A DNA stretch of 64,000 nt, taken from positions 106,171 to 170,170 of the forward strand of contig JBAMDO010000116.1 in assembly GCA_037074765.1 (NCBI GenBank), in the 5' to 3' direction. Below the pieces are notes generated by a model. That model ran no database searches. It worked only from the letters and a program-made list of their open reading frames with translations, and was not told where the DNA came from. The DNA is from Mansonella perstans. Lineage: Eukaryota; Nematoda; Chromadorea; Rhabditida; Onchocercidae. Made by a program: the position numbers and the translations under genes. Below, piece by piece: positions 55,546 through 64,000 of this stretch. How positions within the stretch are numbered: position 1 is the first letter of the stretch; every line of letters starts with the position of its first letter.

Positions 55546-56684
55546 GGCATGGTAAGCACAAGCATAAAAAGATTATCCTTACTTTCTTCTCCCAAGTTTT
55601 GTTCTAGCATTAAAAGTTACTTCAAGGAACAAAAACTTTTTTTTAATGCTATTTTCGATTTTTTTATCTTTTCTTTTTTTCGTTTCTCATTTTTTTTTTT
55701 GTTTTTTCCTTTTTTCATTTTTTTTCATTTTCTTCCTATTTTTCTTTTTTTTCGTTTTTTTCTATTTTTTCCCTTTCTTTTCTTTTTCTTTTTCTTTCTT
55801 TTTTTACTTTTTCCATTTTTTAACTATTTTCTAGTAAGCTTTCCATTTTTTAATTTTTTTTTTTAATGGGAGCCTGCTTCGCGCATTCACTGGATGGAGG
55901 AGTGGAACAAGCAGCGATATGTGAGAATGCTAAATGATATCACTGACCTGAAACAAAATTTACTTTAAGAAAACTATCAGATTGACTTATGAACGTTTTT
56001 TTTTTAACCATTCAATTCAAATTTCTCTTTTTGCTTTCACAATTAATTTCATGAATTTTCAAAGACTTCTCACCTGGATGAAGAAACAATTAGCGTCCTA
56101 TTCTCTTCCCACAAGATCCAATCTGCTGCGCTTTGCCTGCCTTTCGTTTATTAAGGCTGCACATACCCTCACACACCAATCGAGGGCATGAAGTTCTAAT
56201 GCCGCAGTTTTCTGTGCAGCCGGAAAGCCTGTCGCTGCTTGTTCCACTTCTCCACCGTTTGGCCAGTGAATGCGCGAAGTACGTTCCTATTCAAAAAAAA
56301 AAATTAAAAAATGAAAAACTTACTAGAAAATAGTTAAAAAATGGAAAAAGTGAAAAAAGAAAACAAAAAGGAAAAGAAAAGCAGGGAAAAAATACAAAAA
56401 AAAAAGAAAAATAGAAAGAAAATGAGAAAAATGGAAAAAAGGAAAAGACAAGAAAAGAAAATGAGGAACGGAAATAAAGAAAAAATGAAATAAAAAAGAT
56501 AAAAAAAGTTAAAAAAAATCGAAATTAGAATATAAAAAAAAATTTTTGTTGCTTGAAATAACTTTTAATGCTAGAACAATTAAATTCAAAGTTTGGGAGA
56601 AGAAAGTAAAGATAATGTTTTTATGCTTGTGCTTACCATGCCTCATTTATAGTGAGATGAAAATTGAGAAACCTAGAGAAGAAA
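55504..56684. repeat. Foldback repeat with T-rich and A-rich arms
   Basis: Left arm 55504-55917 is the imperfect reverse complement of right arm 56230-56684. Outer arms share GAGGCATGGTAAGCACAAGC; inner arms share GCGCATTCACTGG and GTGGAACAAGCAGCGA. Between these, the left arm is almost pure pyrimidine (55640-55870) and the right almost pure purine (56290-56540). The ~310-base loop has more GC than its surroundings. It lies 40 bases inside or against the gag relic. It may be a foldback or MITE-type element, or two inverted copies of a retroelement fragment. Confidence 0.75.
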
Positions 56685-56832
56685 CTTTTTTGTTTGTCAC
56701 AAAATTTGATCATGTCTTAGTTAAGACCAGGCTAATTTGAATCGAATTATTTGTTTTTTTCCGTTATTTTAGTTGCCTGCCCTGGACAAATAACTTGTGT
56801 ACTGTTCTTATTTATTTTGTCATATCAGTGTC
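56685..56832. other. Spacer between foldback and duplicated flank
   Basis: Short stretch with no recognised feature. Confidence 0.5.
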
Positions 56833-57500
56833 AAAATACTCATCTTAAGGTTTACCTTTTCCTACTATCCAAGTAAGTGGGAAATGTGTGCCTCATTTCG
56901 AATGATTATCAATTTATTTATCCTCATAAAGTAATTTAAAAAATAAAAATAGACAATATCTACGAAAAGCATTCAAGACAACTTGTCCATCTGATGCTAT
57001 TGAGCAAGTAAAGTAACAGCAATAGTAGTAAAAGTAGCAACAAAAAAAATTAGGTAACCCACTGGCCCGATCTTGCTGATAGGTTAAAGCGGCTAAAATG
57101 ACAGCCTCAGTTTATACAGTCTTTTAATCGGAATTTTTCAGTAAGTTCGCGGAAGAACAGCGTCTCTGGCCGTAAAATCTGTTATGTCTGAAAAAAGAAT
57201 CATTGCAAATGCAATAAATTGTGGAAATAGGATTAATTAGCTTAAAATATGTCGGAAAAGTAATGAAAAATAAATTTGATTATGAAAAAGCTGATCTAAT
57301 TGTTACAAAACATTATTATCATCTCAAAATTATCAAATAATCCCATCATTCGTTAACAAATTTCCATCTCGTTAAAAAATATTCATTTAATTTGTTGATT
57401 TTTCATTATATCTTTTATGATACAAATCCTACGGGGTGACACAAACTTTTATCCACAAATTTTTTTTTTAAAATTATTGCTTTTTAAACTGTGATGAGTA
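56833..57500. repeat. Duplicated flank, copy 1 (uninterrupted)
   Basis: This region matches about 62233-63530 in the same orientation. Shared landmarks are the AATACTCATCTTAAGG start, CATTCAAGA, AACCCACTGGCCC, GCTGATAGGTTAAAGCGGCT and CAAATCCTACGGGGTGACA. Unlike copy 2 it lacks the LTR at the GGCCC/GATC point. A ~120-base middle part (57190-57310) is unrelated to the counterpart. Confidence 0.85.
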
Positions 57501-59636
57501 AAAAACCAAAGTCTCTCTATAATCTGGATATATACATAAAAAAATCTTGTACGTCATTTTTTGCCACCAAAACACGCCTCAGACATTCGATCCTTTACGC
57601 GCATCTGCTATCACGTCGGTAAAAAGATGAATCAACTCCTGACTTTTCTCTACCTTTATTATTGTATTTTATGAGTGCAAACAATTTGAATCGCTGACAA
57701 GCAACACGGATTATAGCTTTAGGTGATCAAAACGGGTAATAAGTGTGCAGTAAATATGAGAGCAGAATTTTTATTCACTAAAATACGAAAAACAATGAAG
57801 AAATCCACAAATCCTTCAGTGAGGAAAACAATAAAAATTCAATGTTTAACAATATAAAAATCACACATAAACATAAAAAAATGTAACAGTCAAAAAATAC
57901 GCTTATGAATTGTCTCATGGTGTTTCAAATTGCTTGGATTAGGAAAACTATTATTGCATGTCGTACAAAAGTAAGGCTTCTCGCCGGTATGAGTTCTCTT
58001 ATGGCGCTTCAAATTGCCTGACTGAGAAAAACTTTCGTTGCACGTGCTACAAAGGTAAGGCCTCTTGCCGATATGAGTCCTCTTATGCCTTTCCAAATTG
58101 CCTGACTGAGAAAAATTTTTGCTGCATATCTCACAAAGGTAAGGCCTCTCGCCGGTGTGAGTCCTCTTATGCCTTTCCAAATTGCCTGACTGAGAAAAAT
58201 TTTTGCTGCATATCTCACAAAAGTAAGGCCTCTTGCCGATATGAGTCCTCTTATGCCTTTCCAAATTGCCTGACTCAGAAAAACTTTTGTTGCATATCTC
58301 ACAAGGGTAAGGCTTCTCTCCGGTATGAGTTCTCTCATGCTTTTCCAAATTGCCTGACTGAGAAAAACTTTTGTTGCATATCTTACAAAGGTAAGGCCTC
58401 TCGCCGGTGTGAGTTCTCTTATGGTTTTCCAAAGTGACTGACTGAGAAAAACTTTCGTTGCATATCTCACAAAAGTAAGGCTTCTCTCCGGTATGAGTTC
58501 TCTCATGGATTTTCAAATTGCCTGACTGAGAAAAACTTTTGTTGCATGTCTTACAACAGTAGAGCTTCTCACCGTTAGTTTTCTTGTGGTGGTTTACTTT
58601 CTTCTGGGGTATCTTATAAGAATTTTCCCTCCTACCTTTTTGTTCAGCACTCGTTTTTTGGATTGTTGAATTCATTTCGTTCAGTCCCATTGCTCTTACA
58701 TTTATCTCTTCCGGTGATAAGATTCTTATTGCTGATTCGGGCCTCTCCATTTTATTTATTTCTTCCATCTCCCGCTTCTTCCACAGCTTTTCAACTATCT
58801 CATCGATTGATATGTTCCGGAGTAATTTCCCATTTGATAAAATTGACGATTTTGCTTTTTCCGGTTGTGCTTCCTGAAATGATAGAAATTATCAATTTCG
58901 CATTCCGTCAAAATTTTGAAATTTTCAGAAAATCGTAGTGCTATGTCGTATTATTTAAGCATCAAATAAACTTACAATGTTTTGAATATTGCCAAGTTGG
59001 AGGAAGACGAAGAAGAAATAAATGAAATGCATATCGATGAAGGTGATTTCTCTGTGAATTCCGAAAAATGGAGAATTTTCTTCCGCTGAAATGATAACAG
59101 TTGTACACGCTAATCGAACTGATTGCAATCGTTGCAAAGCGAAGTTTGCGCAAATTGCATAGACAAGGAATTTGATAGAAAAATAATTTTATTAGAAAGA
59201 AGAGTGCTTATTTGCATATTTATAATGAAATTCCAACATTTCCTACAGAAATGAATGAAATAGAACTGAATGAATTTGTTGACGAAAATTTGACAGATAC
59301 CACTGAATTACTTCTGTTAGGAATTGTTAATGAATGTATTTATAAATGAACATTCAAATGGGAGTATATATATTGTGTATTGTTAATTCACGTCCTTTTA
59401 TAATAATATAATAACTATAAATTTTTAATCCTTTATACTGAATGATTTCATTTCATTTCGCCATATTGCATTGCTAAAAATAATTTATGCACAGCAGCTT
59501 TAACATTTTTTGTACAATTTTATTTCAATTCATATTGAGATGATATTATTGAGAAGAAAAAAAAAAGATTTCAAACACTAAAAAAAAGATTTCAAACATT
59601 TGATTTTTTGCTTTGTGATATTTATGCGTTTATGAT
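57500..59636. repeat. Palindrome left arm (zinc-finger copy A unit)
   Basis: Reverse complement of 59927-61890. The inner ~500 bases appear nearly identical between arms; the coding parts differ by finger number and a few substitutions. The arm carries the whole copy A gene plus its 3' region. Confidence 0.9.
57890..59032 (-). CDS. C2H2 zinc-finger protein with signal-like N-terminus (copy A)
   Basis: Minus-strand exons 59032-58976 (19 codons) and 58873-57890 (327 codons plus stop) join in phase 0 to 346 aa. The ATG is the first after an acceptor at 59086 (TTATCATTTCAG), fitting trans-splicing with a ~50-base 5' UTR. Residues 1-19 (MHFIYFFFVFLQLGNIQNI) are hydrophobic like a signal peptide. 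Residues 20-120 are charged, with no recognised domain. Residues ~124-342 are eight tandem C-X2-C-X12-H-X3-H fingers with standard TGEKPY linkers (two are IGKRPY). Helix residues are nearly uniform: QSGNL in fingers 1, 3, 5, 6 and 7, ESGNL in 4, QSVTL in 2, and a divergent last finger. All Cys and His ligands are present. The family normally binds DNA in the nucleus, which conflicts with secretion. If the first exon is mispredicted, M55 is the next in-frame start, with a plain nuclear protein. Confidence 0.88.
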
Positions 59637-59926
59637 ATTTATGTGATATTTATGCGTTTGCCTTACCTTTGTAAGACATGCAATAATAGCTTTTCTGATT
59701 CATGCAATTTGAAACGCAATGAGAGAACTCATACGCGTATTTTATTCTGACTGTTGCATTTTTTTATGTTTATGTATGATTTTTATATTGTTAAACATTA
59801 AATTTTTATTTTTTCCTTGCTGAAGGAAAAAAGTAAGGGATGGATTCGTGGATTTCTTCATTGTTTCTCGTATTTTAGTGAATAAAAATTCTTCTTTCAT
59901 GTTTACTAATTGATCGTAGCATACAA
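59637..59926. other. Palindrome loop (~290 bp)
   Basis: Unique centre between the inverted arms. It holds a diverged 3' end of a third zinc-finger copy in + orientation (about 59653-59747) and that copy's 3' flank, recognisable by matching 61440-61650. Confidence 0.85.
59653..59747 (+). pseudogene. Zinc-finger fragment (copy B), last finger only
   Basis: The translation shows LPYLCKTCNNSFSDSCNLKR then NERTHTRILF and stop, i.e. the terminal finger of the family with the first zinc His replaced by Asn. Everything upstream is missing, and the 3' flank is like that of copy C. Together with C it forms a head-to-tail relic, which suggests the palindrome arose inside an older tandem array. Confidence 0.75.
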
Positions 59927-60509
59927 ATCATAAACGCATAAATATCACAAAGCAAAAAATCAAATGTTTGAAATCTTTTTTTTTCCTTCTCAATAATATC
60001 ATCTCAATATGAATTGAAATAAAATTGTACAAAAAATGTTAAAGCTGCTGTGCATAAATTATTTTTAGCAATGCAATATGGCGAAATGAAATGAAATCAT
60101 TCAGTATAAAGGATTAAAAATTTATAGTTATTATATTATTATAAAAGGACGTGAATTAACAATACACAATATATATACTCCCATTTGAATGTTCATTTAT
60201 AAATACATTCATTAACAATTCCTAACAGAAGTAATTCAGTGGTATCTGTCAAATTTTCGTCAACAAATTCATTCAGTTCTATTTCATTCATTTCTGTAGG
60301 AAATGTTGGAATTTCATTATAAATATGCAAATAAGCACTCTTCTTTCTAATAAAATTATTTTTCTATCAAATTCCTTGTCTATGCAATTTGCGCAAACTT
60401 CGCTTTGCAACGATTGCAATCAGTTCGATTAGCGTGTACAACTGTTATCATTTCAGCGGAAGAAAATTCTCCATTTTTCGGAATTCACAGAGAAATCACC
60501 TTCATCGAT

Positions 60510-61502
60510 ATGCATTTCATTTATTTCTTCTTCGTCTTCCTCCAACTTGGCAATATTCAAAACATTGTAAGTTTATTTGATGCTTAAATAATACGACATA
60601 GCACTACGATTTTCTGAAAATTTCAAAATTTTGACGGAATGCGAAATTGATAATTTCTATCATTTCAGGAAGCACAACCGGAAAAAGCAAAATCGTCAAT
60701 TTTATCAAATGGGAAATTACTCCGGAACATATCAATCGATGAGATAGTTGAAAAGCTGTGGAAGAAGCGGGAGATGGAAGAAATAAATAAAATGGAGAGG
60801 CCCGAATCAGCAATAAGAATCTTATCACCGGAAGAGATAAATGTAAGAGCGATGGGACTGAACGAAATGAATTCAACAATCCAAAAAACGAGTGCTGAAC
60901 AAAAAGGTAGGAGGGAAAATTCTTATAAGATACCCCAGAAGAAAGTAAACCACCACAAGAAAACTAACGGTGAGAAGCTCTACTGTTGTAAGACATGCAA
61001 CAAAAGTTTTTCTCAGTCAGGCAATTTGAAAATCCATGAGAGAACTCATACCGGAGAGAAGCCTTACTTTTGTGAGATATGCAACGAAAGTTTTTCTCAC
61101 TCAGGCAATTTGAAAAGGCATGAGAGAACTCATACCGGAGAGAAGCCTTACCCTTGTGAGATATGCAACAAAAGTTTTTCTCACTCAGGCAATTTGAAAA
61201 GGCATGAGAGAACTCATACCGGAGAGAAGCCTTACCCTTGTGAGATATGCAACAAAAGTTTTTCTCAGTCAGGCACTTTGGAAAGCCATAAGAGAACTCA
61301 AAGCCATAAGAGAACTCACACCGGCGAGAGGCCTTACCTTCGTAAGATATGCAACAAAAGTTTTTCTCAGTCAGGCAATTTGAAAATCCATAAGAGAATT
61401 CACACCGGCGAGTAGCCTTACTTTTGTACGACATGCAATAATAGTTTTCCTGATTCAAGCAATTTGAAACACCATGAGACAATTCATAAGCGTATTTTTT
61501 GA
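60510..61502 (+). pseudogene. C2H2 zinc-finger copy C, interrupted by a stop
   Basis: Exons 60510-60566 and 60669-61415 mirror copy A: same signal-like first exon, same acceptors (60456 upstream of the start, 60668 for exon 2) and same charged region. The frame reaches TAG at 61413-61415, at the Lys of a TGEKP linker. Beyond it the frame continues open through one more finger to TGA at 61500-61502, so the original protein had about six fingers. Finger 4 carries a small in-frame duplication (SHKRTQ/SHKRTH) and finger 5 has Arg in place of the first zinc Cys. Fingers 2 and 3 are near-duplicates with HSGNL helices. A truncated 267-aa product remains possible. Confidence 0.83.
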
Positions 61503-61616
61503 CTGTTACATTTTTTTATGTTTATGTGTGATTTTTATATTGTTAAACATTGAATTTTTATTGTTTTCCTCACTGAAGGATCTGTGGATTTCTTCATTGT
61601 TTTTCGTATTTTAGTG

Positions 61617-61622
61617 AATAAA
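61617..61622 (+). terminator. Poly(A) signal candidate of zinc-finger copy C
   Basis: AATAAA about 115 bases after the original stop; the same GTGAATAAAAATTC context is repeated on the minus strand downstream of copies A and D and in the loop. Confidence 0.5.
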
Positions 61623-61890
61623 AATTCCGCTCTCATATTTACTGCACACTTACTACCCGTTTTGATTGTCTGTAAAGCTATAATCCGTGTTGCTTATCGG
61701 CGATTCAGATTGTTTGCACTCGTAAAATACAATAATAAAGGTAGAGAAAAGTCAAGAGATTTATCTTCTGATCGGTAAATGTACGTAAAGGACCGAACGT
61801 CTGAGGCGTATTTGATGGCAAAAAATGACTGTACGGAATTTCTTTCAAGTATATATATACGTCCAGATTATAGAGAGGCTTTGATTTCTG

Positions 61891-62232
61891 GCACAGCAAT
61901 TTTCGTTTAGAAAGTAATAGCCCATAAAACGTTCGATCGGTGAAGTGTAGAAATAATCGCGAGGATTATAGTGGAAAGTGACTGAAAAGTTGAATTCATT
62001 AAAAGACTGCGAATTCTTTTAAATTCAGAAAAAAGGGAATACCTAAAGACATCATAATCAAAATTTGAAAAGCTTCGAAAAAATCGCACTGCATAATGAT
62101 GAATTATTCCAAATATGACTAATGATGTAAGGATATGTGTCAGTCCTGCTCGCTTAGTGCGAAGAATGAATTTATTGGTATGAACCACCTGATAAATTCA
62201 GCTACTGACATGGAACGAAGCAATTATCCGCT
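61891..62232. other. Spacer between palindrome and duplicated flank 2
   Basis: About 340 bases with no recognised gene and no match to the rest of the window that I could see. Confidence 0.5.
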
Positions 62233-62928
62233 TGAAATGCCAAAATGTCAGAATACTCATCTTAAGGTTTACCTTTTCCTACAATTCAAGTAAGTGGAAA
62301 ATGTGTGGCCTCATTTCGAACGATTATCAATCTGTTTATCCTTATGAAGTAATTTGAAAAATAAAAATAGACAATATCTACGAAAAGCATTCAAGAGGAC
62401 TTGTCCATTCCATGTGCTATTGAGCAAGTAAAGTAACAGCAATAATAGTAAAATTAACAACAAAAAAAATTAGATAACCCACTGGCCCTGTCGCGAATTT
62501 CGCGAAACTTCCAATAACTCAAATTGTAAATAGATGTTAGTAACATTGTAAAGTATTTAACTAAAGTACATTTTTTGATTTATTATCACGTTCTTTGTCG
62601 ATATGTAAATTCACACCCTTTATATAGCAATAGCTTAAGATATCTGTCTACAACAAAGGTTTTGTATTGTACTTTCAATCTTCTCTCCTACAGTAAGCTA
62701 ACAAAGCATCGTCTACGGCGTTATATTACCATTCAAAGACCCAATGTCTTAAACAATTAATTCCCTCTCTTCACCCAATGTGAACGTCAATCTTTCCACC
62801 AATAACATCTTTGTTTATTCATACAAGTACTTTGGTAAATCATCTATGCTCAACCATTATTAATCTCCTCTTTATCATTTTAACGTTAGGATCTTTGTAT
62901 TAAGCTTTAATCCCGCCTCTTCTATGAC

Positions 62929-62936
62929 TATAAATA
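62929..62936 (+). promoter_or_regulatory. TATA box of the solo LTR
   Basis: TATAAATA lies 65 bases upstream of the LTR's AATAAA, the spacing expected for a U3/R border just downstream. It could still start transcripts toward copy D's flank. Confidence 0.65.
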
Positions 62937-63000
62937 GACACTCGATCCACAAACTGTATCCCTTGGTACGTTGTACATTCCTCACTCTGTGGCACGCTTC

Positions 63001-63006
63001 AATAAA
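63001..63006 (+). terminator. Poly(A) signal of the solo LTR
   Basis: AATAAA in the R-like part of the LTR. Confidence 0.6.
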
Positions 63007-63530
63007 GGTTTTATTATCTTACGACGAGGTTCTCCGCAACACGATCAACTCAACTCAATACAGCGCTTCCTGACATACCCGCTGGAACAATATTGGCAGA
63101 CGTCGACCTCTCGGGAGAATTCTTCACGACAGGCGATCCTGCTGATAGGTTAAAGCGGCTAAAATGACAGCCTCAGTTTATATAGCCTATTAATCGAAAT
63201 TTTTCAGTAAGTTCGCGAAAGAACAGCGTCTCCGCCATAAAATCTGTTATGTCTGCTCCCCAAAAGCCATTCCGGAACTCTCTCTAGCGTTCTCTTTTGT
63301 TCACTTCTTTTGTTTGCACTTATAATCAAATGGTTTCAGATTATTATCATCTCAAAATTATCAAATAACCCTATCATTCGTTAACAAATTTCATTTCGTT
63401 AAAAAAGTATTCATTTAATTTGTTGATTTTTCATTATATCTTTTATGATACAAATCCTACGGGGTGACAAACTTTTATCCACAAATTTTTGTTTTTTTAA
63501 AATTATTGCTTTTTAAACTGTGATGAGTAA

Positions 63531-63920
63531 AAAACCAAAGTCTCTCTATAATCTGGATATATACATAAAAAAATCTTGCACGTCATTTTTTGCCACCAAA
63601 ACCCGCCTCAGACATTCGATCCTTTACGCGCATCTGCTATCACGTCGGTAAAAAGATGAATCAACTCCTGACTTTTCTCTACCTTTATTATTGTATTTTA
63701 TGAGTGCAAACAATTTGAATCGCTGACAAGCAACACGGATTATAGCTTTACAGATGATCAAAACGGGTAATAAGTGTGCAGTAAATATGAGAGCAGAATT
63801 TTTATTCACTAAAATACGAAAAACAATGAAGAAATCCACAAATCCTTCAGTGAGGAAAACAATAAAAATTCAATGTTTAACAATATAAAAATCACACATA
63901 AACATAAAAAAATGTAACAG
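63531..63920. repeat. 3' flank of zinc-finger copy D
   Basis: Nearly identical to 57500-57889, differing by a few substitutions and a small indel (CTTTACAG vs CTTTAGG). Confidence 0.85.
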
Positions 63921-64000
63921 TCAAAAAATACGCTTATGAATTGTCTCATGGTGTTTCAAATTGCTTGGATCAGGAAAACTATTATTGCATGTCGTACAAA
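63921..64000 (-). CDS. C2H2 zinc-finger copy D, C-terminal part only
   Basis: The minus-strand stop is at 63921-63923. The visible codons encode the family's last finger (NNSFPDPSNLKHHETIHKRIF region, like copy A with one change) and then run off the window. Whether the rest is intact cannot be seen. Confidence 0.85.
   Translation of the reverse strand, partial: CTTCNNSFPDPSNLKHHETIHKRIF

Larger units (their letters stand above)
59927..61890. repeat. Palindrome right arm (zinc-finger copy C unit)
   Basis: Reverse complement of 57500-59636, shorter by about two fingers. The outer end fades near 61890, just past the CCAGATTATAGAGAG landmark shared with 57510-57530. Confidence 0.9.
62489..63131 (+). 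mobile_element. Solo LTR (643 bp)
   Basis: The insert begins TGTCGCGAATTTCGCG and ends TTCACGACA, giving TG...CA ends with short inverted repeats TGTCG/CGACA. The uninterrupted counterpart at ~57061-57075 (ACTGGCCCGATC) proves it is an insertion. GGC occurs on both sides of the insert, so a 4-5-base target duplication is likely but no longer perfect. Inside are TATAAATA at 62929 and AATAAA at 63001, the expected U3-R-U5 order. No internal coding region is attached, so it is a solo LTR left by recombination. It may belong to the same group as the gag relic at 54782, but this cannot be shown. Confidence 0.75.
62233..63530. repeat. Duplicated flank, copy 2 (interrupted by LTR)
   Basis: Same-orientation counterpart of 56833-57500, split by the LTR at 62489-63131. 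Its right part runs on into the copy D zinc-finger gene, so the whole A-downstream unit was duplicated about 6 kb away. Confidence 0.85.

Noticed and set aside
55549..55866. 105-codon open frame, almost all Phe/Leu/Ser
   Set aside because: It is the translation of the pyrimidine-rich foldback arm; low complexity, no coding character.
57958..58437. 159-codon + strand frame, Cys/Ser/Tyr repeats
   Set aside because: Antisense shadow of the zinc-finger repeats in copy A; periodic because the fingers are. The same applies to 60964-61482 opposite copy C.
58009..58506. 165-codon minus-strand frame with FVRYATKVFLSQ repeats
   Set aside because: Shifted-frame reading of the same finger array.
61584..61778. 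Open frame MDFFIVFRILVNK..., also present at 63624-63839
   Set aside because: It lies in the repeated 3' flank of the zinc-finger units, is frameshifted in copy A's flank, and has no start context or coding signal; it looks shared by duplication only.

Overview
The window looks like AT-rich nematode nuclear DNA, most likely from a filarial or other spirurid worm. The reasons are a cuticle collagen with the nematode N-terminal domain and processing site, intron-rich genes with (T)nCAG acceptors, acceptor-like sites just upstream of start codons that fit spliced-leader trans-splicing, and very AT-rich non-coding DNA. The species call is an inference. No tRNA, rRNA, CRISPR or bacterial gene was recognised.

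Positions 1-31 kb hold one large + strand gene. Its 21 exons (10052-31212) join in phase to give about 1317 residues. The last ~780 residues are an SLC4A11-type membrane transporter, and the first ~540 are a Ser-rich extension carried on two big exons separated by a 9.6-kb intron. An isolated coding-looking exon at 1152-1325 is unassigned.

Positions 31-43 kb hold small genes. A six-exon + strand gene (32849-34834) encodes an unrecognised type I membrane protein with a basic coiled-coil tail. On the minus strand is the PDCD10/CCM3 orthologue (38856-40393), a STRIPAK/GCKIII adaptor, followed by three phase-consistent exons (36782-37667) of unknown identity. A four-exon + strand gene (41860-42802) encodes an 86-residue membrane microprotein with a strongly basic tail, and a ~45-bp tandem duplication lies against its start. 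The stretch 42.8-48.6 kb shows no convincing gene.

Positions 48.6-50.9 kb hold a minus-strand cuticle collagen (four exons, 377 aa) with an unusually long Gly/Ser/Tyr/Asn-rich spacer between the processing site and the first triple-helical block.

Positions 54.7-64 kb are a repeat-rich accessory region. It begins with a decayed gag of probable BEL/Pao retrotransposon type (54782-55545), followed by a ~1.2-kb foldback with T-rich and A-rich arms (55504-56684). Then comes a C2H2 zinc-finger family in a giant palindrome: copy A (minus, intact, 8 fingers) and copy C (plus, broken by a stop) lie on ~2-kb inverted arms around a ~290-bp loop holding a third fragment, B. A fourth copy, D, enters at the right edge. 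D's downstream flank is a direct duplicate of A's flank, interrupted by a 643-bp solo LTR with TATA box and AATAAA. The intact copy combines a predicted signal peptide with a nearly uniform QSGNL-type finger array. This zinc-finger palindrome is the most unusual object in the window.
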